Below are positions 13,961 through 20,975 of a stretch of DNA of 25,158 nucleotides, one piece after another. Positions within the stretch are counted from its first letter, which is position 1. Each line of letters starts with the position of its first letter. The translations under genes were made by a program, and so were the position numbers. Below the pieces are notes generated by a model. That model saw only the letters and a list, made by a program, of their open reading frames with translations, ran no database searches and was not told the DNA's origin. Source of the stretch: a virus; the IMG/VR virus record IMGVR_UViG_3300024352_000571, positions 1 to 25,158 of that record. The stretch is one strand, 5' to 3'.

Positions 13961-14667
13961 TGCTAAATATTTCAGTTGAAAAATTATACGGCTGTAACTT
14001 TGATATTCAGCCAATGTCAATTAAAAGAGATTGGATGGATGTAACATCTGAAAAGCATGCATATAGATGTTTTCCTGTTACACAAGCAAACGTTGTTGGC
14101 TGGAATCTTTCTTGTAAAGAAGATATAGTATTTTTTTGGGATGGCATTAATGATCAAACAGATCAACACGTAAAAATTACTAGTCCTGAAGGCTCATATG
14201 CAGGTAGAGGTCAGTCATCAATAAGTCTTAATACATCATTGATTTTTAGGACTGACCCAGATGTAAGTATTTTAACGATTAATCCCGTTAATTACTTTAA
14301 CGAAGATTTTGAAACAATGTCTAATCTAATAAGTACTTCTTTTTATGATAATCCATTGCCATTAGCACTTAAGGCAAAAAAGGCAAATCAAGAAGTTGTT
14401 ATAAAGGCTGGAACACCAATTGCAACGATTATTCCAATTTCTTTAACCAATTTAAATAATACAACTATTGAGATTGTAGCGTATCAAGATCCAGATCGTA
14501 AAAGACAACAAGCAAACATAAATTATGGAACAGCAGCACAAGTCGTTAACTCATCTGGAGAATGGACAGACTGGTATCGTGAGGCAGTAGACGAAAATGG
14601 AACATCCCTTGGATCACATGAAGTTAAGACATTAAAACTAGATGTAGTAGATAGGTCAGGGTTTTGA
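13960..14667 (+). CDS. DUF6065-like protein of unknown function
   Basis: 235 residues. The N-terminal half (RDWMDVTSEKHAYRCFPVTQANVVGWNL) resembles DUF6065, a family of unknown function, from memory. The C-terminal half shares its motif order (around AGTP at 150-153) with the protein at 12486. It is mostly beta, with no Cys pair or enzyme motif that I can assign. Its TGA overlaps the next ATG (TGATG at 14665-14669). It may bind the substrate of the neighbouring oxygenases; that is only a guess. Confidence 0.65.
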   Translation: MLNISVEKLYGCNFDIQPMSIKRDWMDVTSEKHAYRCFPVTQANVVGWNLSCKEDIVFFWDGINDQTDQHVKITSPEGSYAGRGQSSISLNTSLIFRTDPDVSILTINPVNYFNEDFETMSNLISTSFYDNPLPLALKAKKANQEVVIKAGTPIATIIPISLTNLNNTTIEIVAYQDPDRKRQQANINYGTAAQVVNSSGEWTDWYREAVDENGTSLGSHEVKTLKLDVVDRSGF

Positions 14668-15134
14668 TGAGTGATCAATTAAAACCAAGCCACACAGATA
14701 TTGTAAATCAATATATTGCTGACGCAAAAGCACAAAAGATTAATCACTATATTATAACTGTCTCTAGAGATGGAGAATCACCAGTCAGATCCATTATTTC
14801 CTATGACAATGTTGTAGATGCTGTTGCGGGATATCAAATGTATCAGGATGCTGGATTTGCAAGAAATTTTTTAACAGTTTCTTTATATGAACCATCTGGG
14901 AAAATTAATACCAAAGTTTTAAAAAGAAATCAGGCAGGGGATCCATCTTTTGTTAGACAAAACTACATTGATACAACTGATGCCCTATATGCTATCAAAG
15001 ATAAACTTAATAAAGAAGACTATGAAAAACTATGCCTCAAAATCGCACAGTCATTTGGTAGAGATAACTGGCGTTTTGATGTCGAAAGATTTCTTACAAA
15101 ACTAGAAGTGGAGGCAAAAATCCAGGAGCATTAA
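14667..15134 (+). CDS. Hypothetical protein
   Basis: 155 residues from the ATG at 14667, preferred over a TTG one codon earlier because it overlaps the preceding stop. The product is mixed alpha/beta: a helix (DIVNQYIADAKAQKI), strands (HYIITVSRDGES, SIISYDN), then helices (TTDALYAIKDKLNKEDYEKLCLKIAQSF and the C-terminal FDVERFLTKLEVEAK). No motif or family is recognised and no Cys pair or signal peptide is present. It ends just before an extended -10 box that starts a new transcript inside the operon. Confidence 0.6.
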   Translation: MSDQLKPSHTDIVNQYIADAKAQKINHYIITVSRDGESPVRSIISYDNVVDAVAGYQMYQDAGFARNFLTVSLYEPSGKINTKVLKRNQAGDPSFVRQNYIDTTDALYAIKDKLNKEDYEKLCLKIAQSFGRDNWRFDVERFLTKLEVEAKIQEH

Positions 15135-15138
15135 CCTG

Positions 15139-15147
15139 TGATATAAT
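15139..15147 (+). promoter_or_regulatory. Internal extended -10 promoter, leaderless type
   Basis: TGATATAAT ends six bases before the ATG at 15154. No ribosome site and no clear -35. It would give the last five oxygenases their own transcript. Confidence 0.6.
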
Positions 15148-15153
15148 CTTATT

Positions 15154-15909
15154 ATGAAGCCAGAAGATGCAGTTTTAGCAATACGACACCCATCCATTAC
15201 ACCGTCAGGATTTTTCGGCAGTGGACCAGATAACATTATTGAATTACAAAACTTTATGACAGATGAAGAAGTTGATTTTTTAGATAATGCAGCAAGAAAT
15301 TTAACAATCTGGGATATTACAGAAAGCCATAAAAATGAAAATGGTACCATCACCTATGATGCTGATTACTGGAAAGATAGAGTCTGCAGTGCTCCATCTT
15401 TAAATCAAAATGATCCAAAGATTGTTCCAGTTATTGTGGGTTTGTTTAATAGACTGCAACCAATTATTGAAGATTTCTTTAAGGTAAAGGTTCAGCCAAC
15501 TGGACAAACAATAGTAAAGTGGAATCCAGGACAGTTCCAATTACCTCATGCAGATAAAGAACTGCACTCTGGACCAGATGCAGGAACGCCAAATGACTTT
15601 CCTAATTATGATATAGCAAGTTTATTTTATATTAATGATGACTACGAGGGCGGAGAGTTATATTTTCCAAACCAGGGTATACAGTTTAAACCTAAAAGAG
15701 GTTCCGCATACTTCTTCCCTGGAGATATGAATTACGTGCATGGAGTTACAGAAATACGAGAAGGATTTAGATATACCTGTCCATTTTTCTGGGAGATTTT
15801 AGAGCATACTGGAGAAGAGAAGCCAGATTTTAATAAAAAATATGATAGAATTTTCCCAAATGATGAGGCAATCAGACAGTGGGATCCAAAAAATGGGATT
15901 AGGAAGTGA
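15154..15909 (+). CDS. Prolyl-4-hydroxylase-type 2OG-Fe(II) oxygenase 3
   Basis: 251 residues. H132-A-D134 (LPHADKE), YINDDYEGGELYFP, PKRGSAYFFPG, distal H196 (YVHGV) and R206 (FRYTCPFFW). The Arg is the usual 2-oxoglutarate ligand, where oxygenases 1 and 2 have Lys. The N-terminus (IIELQNFMTDEEVDFLDNAAR) is the standard first helix of this fold. A C-terminal extension of 40 charged residues follows the core. The leaderless promoter just upstream and the end overlapping a possible GTG of the next gene suggest co-expression of the five oxygenases from here. Confidence 0.88.
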   Translation: MKPEDAVLAIRHPSITPSGFFGSGPDNIIELQNFMTDEEVDFLDNAARNLTIWDITESHKNENGTITYDADYWKDRVCSAPSLNQNDPKIVPVIVGLFNRLQPIIEDFFKVKVQPTGQTIVKWNPGQFQLPHADKELHSGPDAGTPNDFPNYDIASLFYINDDYEGGELYFPNQGIQFKPKRGSAYFFPGDMNYVHGVTEIREGFRYTCPFFWEILEHTGEEKPDFNKKYDRIFPNDEAIRQWDPKNGIRK

Positions 15910-15911
15910 CT

Positions 15912-16790
15912 ATGGAAGTATTAGAGATATATCCAAAGATTGTAGTTTATAGAAATGTTTTTGAAGATGCCAAAAAGGTAGAGCAAATTCTTAAAGACTC
16001 AACAAGTAATGACCCAGATAGACTTCTAAGCGAATGGACAAGATGGTCTATATTTGGCGATTACTTGAATCCAACAATTCCAGGTAATTTTCCTAGAGGA
16101 TTTAATCAGCAAGCAATTGACGAATTGGAGGCAAATACTCCAGCACAAGAAGATCATAAATACTTCTTGCAGGAATTATGGAATGGTTACAATAAAGTTG
16201 GTAGAGACTATTTAGATAAATTTGGTGCAGAGTTTGGTTTTGATGAAGAAGAGATGACTGAAGACCAGGATGGCAATAGATTGCCTAGATGGCAAATGTA
16301 TGGTCCATCTATCTGTAAGTATGATTCCTCTTGGGAACACCCAATGGCGATGACATATCATTCTGATTATATTAGAGAGCCAATAACAAGTCCAGGATAT
16401 AAATTTGCAGTAACAGTTAATGCATATTTTAATGATGACTACGAAGGTGGTCAAATTGATTTCTATGCAGGCAATGAACTGTATAGTTATAAGCCAAAGG
16501 CTGGCGATTGGTTAGTATTCCCATCTGGACATCCAGAGGTATTAACTAAGGACGAGAAGGTATACTTACATGGAGTTGTTGCTCCAACTCAAGGTCATAA
16601 ATATTTCTCTAGAATGTATTGGAGAAAGTATGCTAACGGTGCGCCAGAGTGGTTTGAAAAAGAAAAAGAATATGGCAAAGAAGTATGGGCTTCAATGCAG
16701 GATGAAATTATGGAAAAGTTCCGTAATTCTGTTCCAAATAGATTCGAAATCCCAGAAGGAGTGAGAATAAATAATGAATTTAACCAATAA
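15912..16790 (+). CDS. Prolyl-4-hydroxylase-type 2OG-Fe(II) oxygenase 4
   Basis: 292 residues from the ATG at 15912, six bases after AGGAAG; a GTG at 15906 overlapping the previous stop is an alternative. H150-S-D152 (MTYHSDY), YFNDDYEGGQIDF, PKAGDWLVFPSG, distal H220 (YLHGV) and K230 (GHKYFSR). It is the longest of the set, with an acidic insertion before the core (FGFDEEEMTEDQDGN) and a long C-terminal tail. It overlaps the next gene by 17 bases in another frame. Confidence 0.87.
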   Translation: MEVLEIYPKIVVYRNVFEDAKKVEQILKDSTSNDPDRLLSEWTRWSIFGDYLNPTIPGNFPRGFNQQAIDELEANTPAQEDHKYFLQELWNGYNKVGRDYLDKFGAEFGFDEEEMTEDQDGNRLPRWQMYGPSICKYDSSWEHPMAMTYHSDYIREPITSPGYKFAVTVNAYFNDDYEGGQIDFYAGNELYSYKPKAGDWLVFPSGHPEVLTKDEKVYLHGVVAPTQGHKYFSRMYWRKYANGAPEWFEKEKEYGKEVWASMQDEIMEKFRNSVPNRFEIPEGVRINNEFNQ

Positions 16791-17517
16791 GAAAAGAGTA
16801 AATAAGGACTTAGTTCTTTATGAAAACTTTATCGATGCTGATACTGCTGCAAAATTAATTAAGATTTTGGATAAGCATGCAGAGAGTGGAAAACTATCAT
16901 GGACACCAATCTCATTCTATGAATCATATTCATCAGTGTTGCCTCAAGATAATGACGAGGACATTATTGCAGAAGGTTTAGCACCAACAATATTTTCTGA
17001 TATGAAACAAGGAATCATTAATGCTGTTGCAAGTGTTCATGACCTTGATCCAAAGATTATTTGTCAAATTGGATATCATACTCAAAAATGGGAACCAGGA
17101 GCATATGCTCGTATTCATTCTGATAACACAGATGAAAAAGGAAACTCAGGTGCTTTTACAAGAAGTAGATATGCTGCGTTCTTATATCTAAACGATGACT
17201 TTGAAGGTGGTCTACTAAACTTCCCATCAAACGATGTTTCTATTAAGCCACAAGTTGGTATGCTTGCCGCATTTGATGGCGGGTTTAATAATATGCATGA
17301 AGTCACTATGATTACTAAAGGCGTTAGGTACACCCTAGGTTCATTCTGGGATGATCGTGAAGAAGATGCCTATCCACAAGAGTTAAGAGACGCTTGGGCT
17401 AAAGAGATGGAAGAAACAAGAGCCTATCAAGCAAAAGAAAAAGCAGAATGGCAAGAACTATTAAAGGAAGGGTATAAGTTAGACCCAGACGGAAATAAGT
17501 ACAAGGTTGAGGAATAA
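16774..17517 (+). CDS. Prolyl-4-hydroxylase-type 2OG-Fe(II) oxygenase 5
   Basis: 247 residues. H115-S-D117 (ARIHSDN), YLNDDFEGGLLNFP, PQVGMLAAFDGG, distal H175 (NMHEV) and R185 (VRYTLGSFWDD). The core is complete. The C-terminal 55 residues are highly charged and helical (EEDAYPQELRDAWAKEMEE...), probably a coiled-coil tail that could dimerise or bind a partner. The start lies inside the end of oxygenase 4, and the stop overlaps the next ATG. Confidence 0.87.
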   Translation: MNLTNKKRVNKDLVLYENFIDADTAAKLIKILDKHAESGKLSWTPISFYESYSSVLPQDNDEDIIAEGLAPTIFSDMKQGIINAVASVHDLDPKIICQIGYHTQKWEPGAYARIHSDNTDEKGNSGAFTRSRYAAFLYLNDDFEGGLLNFPSNDVSIKPQVGMLAAFDGGFNNMHEVTMITKGVRYTLGSFWDDREEDAYPQELRDAWAKEMEETRAYQAKEKAEWQELLKEGYKLDPDGNKYKVEE

Positions 17518-18185
17518 TGTCAATGCTATTTATGGAAAAAGAGTTTCAGGAAGCAGGCTACGAAACAAGTAGGTGGCGTGATGATATGGAAGTTCTTGTT
17601 GTCCATAATTATATGACAGAGGATGAATTTGCTCAGGTTTGGAAAGTTATTGATGAAACTCCAGAAGAAGATTGGTCAATTCATTACAGACAACATCTCA
17701 AGCAATTCTGCTTGGAAAAGTTTGGTAGAGATGACGTAGAAAATCTTGTTGCTGAAGGAAAGTACGAGATTACCCTTGGATGGGATGACAAAAATTATGA
17801 TGTTTCTGGGTCCCCATTGGCGCTTAGTCTTCAAACAAAGTTTCACAATCTTTTACAGAAAGCAGATCCTAGTTTAGAGTTAGCAGGCTTTGCAACATTA
17901 CAAAGAATGCAAGAAGGGGTTCAATTAAAGTCACATACAGATCAGCACACAGACCCATCAATTAAATATGCTGCTATACTATATCTTAACGATGACTATG
18001 CGGATGGAACCCTATTCTTTAAAAACAAAGATATAGATTTACGTCCAAAACCAAGAGACCTTCTTGTATTCCCAGGCAACGAAGAATATGAACACGGAGT
18101 AAGGTTTGTTGGAGCAGGTCCAGTAAGATACGTTTTAGTTGGGTTTGTAAAAGTAAGAGGCTTTTACGATAACAACAAATACTAA
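17517..18185 (+). CDS. Prolyl-4-hydroxylase-type 2OG-Fe(II) oxygenase 6
   Basis: 222 residues from the TAATG overlap. H140-T-D142 (KSHTDQH), YLNDDYADGTLFF, PKPRDLLVFPG, distal H193 (YEHGV) and R204 (VRYVLVGF). The turn is ADG where the others have EGG or DGG. The N-terminal region before the core (VWKVIDETPEEDWSIHYRQHLKQF) differs from all the others, pointing to a different substrate surface. Confidence 0.86.
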   Translation: MSMLFMEKEFQEAGYETSRWRDDMEVLVVHNYMTEDEFAQVWKVIDETPEEDWSIHYRQHLKQFCLEKFGRDDVENLVAEGKYEITLGWDDKNYDVSGSPLALSLQTKFHNLLQKADPSLELAGFATLQRMQEGVQLKSHTDQHTDPSIKYAAILYLNDDYADGTLFFKNKDIDLRPKPRDLLVFPGNEEYEHGVRFVGAGPVRYVLVGFVKVRGFYDNNKY

Positions 18186-18195
18186 AGGAGTGGTT

Positions 18196-18834
18196 ATGAA
18201 TAAAGAAATACTAGAAGAAAAAGTTTACTACTATACAGATGTTATAGCAGATCCTAAGAAACTTGTTGCTGCGATTGACAACTTGGACTCAAGTGTTTGG
18301 GGCGAGTGGATGGCATGCAGTGGTTTAGAATATGTTTATGGAGAAAGCAAGGATATCTTGCCTAGACATATGAGAGATTCTGATAACGAAGAGTATGACT
18401 ATATTTATAACACAATCAATGATGCTATGCATGCTGTAGCAAGAGACTATGCTGAGGCTATGGGTAATACTGATGATCCAAAACTTTTTCCAGTACACCC
18501 TATTAAAAAGTACAAGGCTGGAACCTTTATGGGAGCACACTTTGATCAGCAAGAAGGTGACGAAAGACTTAAGTATTCTTTAGTTATGTACCTTAATGAT
18601 GATTACGAAGGTGGAGAGATTTCGTTCTCAATTAGAAATCCAGAAGGAGTAATTCAAGGTGGAACTCCAGCAGAAGATTTTGAAGTTGCAAAACAAAATA
18701 AGTCTTATAGTTTTGCTGTAAAACCAAAAGCGGGTAGTGTAATTATTTTCCCACCATCACCACCATATCACCATACTGCACACTTAGTTAAGAGTGGTTT
18801 TAAGTATATGGTTCCGCAACACTGGATTCACTAA
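18196..18834 (+). CDS. Prolyl-4-hydroxylase-type 2OG-Fe(II) oxygenase 7
   Basis: 212 residues from the ATG at 18196, five bases after AAAGGAG; a GTG at 18190 lies too close to that site. H115-F-D117 (MGAHFDQQ), YLNDDYEGGEISF, then an insertion of about 25 residues (GGTPAEDFEVAKQNK) not seen in the other copies, PKAGSVIIFPPS, distal H193 and K203 (SGFKYMVPQHW). It ends the operon; the next gene has its own promoter. Confidence 0.86.
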   Translation: MNKEILEEKVYYYTDVIADPKKLVAAIDNLDSSVWGEWMACSGLEYVYGESKDILPRHMRDSDNEEYDYIYNTINDAMHAVARDYAEAMGNTDDPKLFPVHPIKKYKAGTFMGAHFDQQEGDERLKYSLVMYLNDDYEGGEISFSIRNPEGVIQGGTPAEDFEVAKQNKSYSFAVKPKAGSVIIFPPSPPYHHTAHLVKSGFKYMVPQHWIH

Positions 18835-18863
18835 AACCATAACCCTCAATAATACAATTAGAG

Positions 18864-18892
18864 TTTACAAAAAATAAAAACTCTGGTATACT
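18864..18892 (+). promoter_or_regulatory. Promoter of the ribonucleotide reductase gene
   Basis: -35 TTTACA (18864-18869), 17-base spacer, extended -10 TGGTATACT (18884-18892). Predicted start near 18899, leader of about 26 bases with AAAGGAG (18911-18917) before GTG at 18925. A 7-bp inverted repeat AGAGTTT/AAACTCT (18861-18867 and 18878-18884) spans the -35 and spacer and could be an operator. Confidence 0.7.
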
Positions 18893-18924
18893 TAATCAAT
18901 AACAGTTTTTAAAGGAGCATATCT

Positions 18925-20955
18925 GTGTCTGATTTTTTTAGTTTTCGTTTGTCTGAAGAGTTCATAAGTGAGTATAAAACAAAGGAACCGCCATTTGGTT
19001 TTGCAGACGCTGGTGGTAATTCTTTAGGAGAGATTACATTTATTCGCACCTACTCCCGTATGAAGGAAGATGGAACTAAAGAAAGATGGCATGAGGTTTG
19101 TCGTAGAGTAATCGAGGGTATGTACTCAGCCCAGAAGAATCACGCAAAAGAAAACAGACTACCTTGGAATGACTATAAGGCACAGTCATCTGCAAAAGAA
19201 GCCTTTGATAGATTGTTTAATTTAAAGTGGACACCACCAGGACGAGGCCTATGGTCTTTTGGCACGGCACTTACAATGGAAAAGAAGAATTCAGCAGCAC
19301 TACAAAACTGCGCTATGGTATCTACTAAAGACATTGATCGCAATGACCCAGGTGCTCTATTTGCTTGGACTATGGATGCCCTAATGATGGGTGTAGGTGT
19401 AGGGTTTGATACTGTCGGAGCAGACAAGAATTTGCCTATTTATAGCCCAACAGAGCCACCACAGGTATACGAAATCCCAGATACACGGGAGGGATGGGTA
19501 GAATCCGTTAGACTTCTTATAAACTCATATTTAAAGCCTAATATGTATATTCAGGAGTTTAACTATGACCTTATTAGACCTCTAGGAGCACCTATCAAGG
19601 GCTTTGGAGGCACTGCAAGCGGTCCTGCACCACTTATCCAACTACACAAGCAGATCACGTCTGTAATCGGCGGTAGAGCAGGAGAAACCCTAGATTCAAG
19701 AGCAATAGTAGACATCGTTAATCTCATTGGTACCTGTGTGGTATCAGGAAATGTCAGACGATCTGCGACATTGGCTTTGGGTGGAGCAGAAGATCAAGAC
19801 TTTATGAATTTGAAGAATGCTGAGGTTTTTCCAGATCGTAACTCATTTGATCCAGAAAAGCCAGGTTGGGCTTGGATGTCTAACAACTCTATTTCTGCGA
19901 CGGTAGGTACAAAGTACGAAGATTACGTAGACCTAATCGTTGATAACGGAGAGCCAGGATTCATTTGGCTTGACGTTGCTAGAAACTATGGCAGACTTAA
20001 GGATGCACCAGATGGTAAAGACTACCGTGTAATGGGATTTAATCCTTGTGCAGAGCAGCCATTGGAATCATACGAATTGTGCACCTTAGTCGAGGTACAT
20101 TTAAATCGTCATGAATCCAAGGAGGACTTTCTACGCACCCTTAAGTTTGCCTACCTCTATGGCAAGACTGTAACGCTAATCCCTACACACTGGCAACAGA
20201 CAAATGGTATTATGCAACGTAATCGTCGTATTGGAACATCACTTACAGGTATAGCATCATTCTCAGACAAATTTGGTTTGCCTGTTGTGCGTGAATGGAT
20301 GGACGAAGGATATAACACTATCCGTAAGTATGATCATCAATATTCAGAGTGGTTATGTGTTCGTGATTCCATTAGAGTCACAACTGTTAAACCATCAGGG
20401 TCTGTATCAATTCTTTCTGGCGCAACTCCAGGAGTACACTGGGCTCCAGGCGGAAACTATTTCTTGAGAGCAATTCGTTTTGGGAATACTGACCCAATGA
20501 TTCACTTGTTCAAGGCTGCTGGATATAAGATGGAAGCAGACCTTGTATCTGCGAATACAACTGTCGTATATTTCCCAGTACATTCTGGACATGCAAGATC
20601 TGAAAAAGAAGTTACATTATTTGAGAAGATTGCGCTTGCTGCTACTGCTCAGAAATACTGGTCTGATAACGGCGTGTCTGTAACGCTTTCATTTGACAAA
20701 GAAACTGAATCAAAGCATATTGCGCCAGCACTTCATATGTACGAAGGACAGTTAAAGGCAGTTTCATTCTTGCCGATGGGAAATAAGGTATATCCACAGC
20801 AACCGTATACTGAAATTACAGAAGAAGAATATAACTCATATATTGGCCAAATCAAAAAGATCGACTGGTCTGCCATCTACGACGGAGCAGAAAATCTTGA
20901 GGCACAAGGCGAAATGTACTGTACTACAGATGCTTGTGAAATAAAAATATCTTAG
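18925..20955 (+). CDS. nrdJ: Class II (adenosylcobalamin-dependent) ribonucleotide reductase
   Basis: 676 residues from a GTG seven bases after AAAGGAG. It reduces ribonucleotides to deoxyribonucleotides for phage DNA synthesis, using a B12-made thiyl radical and no oxygen. The catalytic residues follow the monomeric Lactobacillus-type enzyme: C129 (LQNCAMVS) and C386 as the redox pair, C375 in NPCAEQPL as the radical cysteine with E377 two residues on, and the C-terminal shuttle pair C666/C671 (YCTTDAC). The spacings C375-E377-C386 and C666-C671 equal C408-E410-C419 and C731-C736 of that enzyme. It is shorter than the Lactobacillus protein (about 739), mainly between C129 and C375. By eye its codons are somewhat richer in G+C than the fibres. 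It depends on host cobalamin. Confidence 0.93.
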   Translation: MSDFFSFRLSEEFISEYKTKEPPFGFADAGGNSLGEITFIRTYSRMKEDGTKERWHEVCRRVIEGMYSAQKNHAKENRLPWNDYKAQSSAKEAFDRLFNLKWTPPGRGLWSFGTALTMEKKNSAALQNCAMVSTKDIDRNDPGALFAWTMDALMMGVGVGFDTVGADKNLPIYSPTEPPQVYEIPDTREGWVESVRLLINSYLKPNMYIQEFNYDLIRPLGAPIKGFGGTASGPAPLIQLHKQITSVIGGRAGETLDSRAIVDIVNLIGTCVVSGNVRRSATLALGGAEDQDFMNLKNAEVFPDRNSFDPEKPGWAWMSNNSISATVGTKYEDYVDLIVDNGEPGFIWLDVARNYGRLKDAPDGKDYRVMGFNPCAEQPLESYELCTLVEVHLNRHESKEDFLRTLKFAYLYGKTVTLIPTHWQQTNGIMQRNRRIGTSLTGIASFSDKFGLPVVREWMDEGYNTIRKYDHQYSEWLCVRDSIRVTTVKPSGSVSILSGATPGVHWAPGGNYFLRAIRFGNTDPMIHLFKAAGYKMEADLVSANTTVVYFPVHSGHARSEKEVTLFEKIALAATAQKYWSDNGVSVTLSFDKETESKHIAPALHMYEGQLKAVSFLPMGNKVYPQQPYTEITEEEYNSYIGQIKKIDWSAIYDGAENLEAQGEMYCTTDACEIKIS

Positions 20956-20957
20956 TA

Positions 20958-20966
20958 TGATAAAAT
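20958..20966 (+). promoter_or_regulatory. Extended -10 promoter, leaderless type
   Basis: TGATAAAAT ends nine bases before the ATG at 20976. No ribosome site. A single mismatch from TATAAT. It overlaps the stop of the reductase gene region. Confidence 0.45.
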
Positions 20967-20975
20967 AGACTCACA

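Noticed and set aside
15906-15911. GTG start for oxygenase 4
   Set aside because: It is possible through the overlap with the preceding stop, but the ATG at 15912 has the better-spaced AGGAAG; the difference is two residues.
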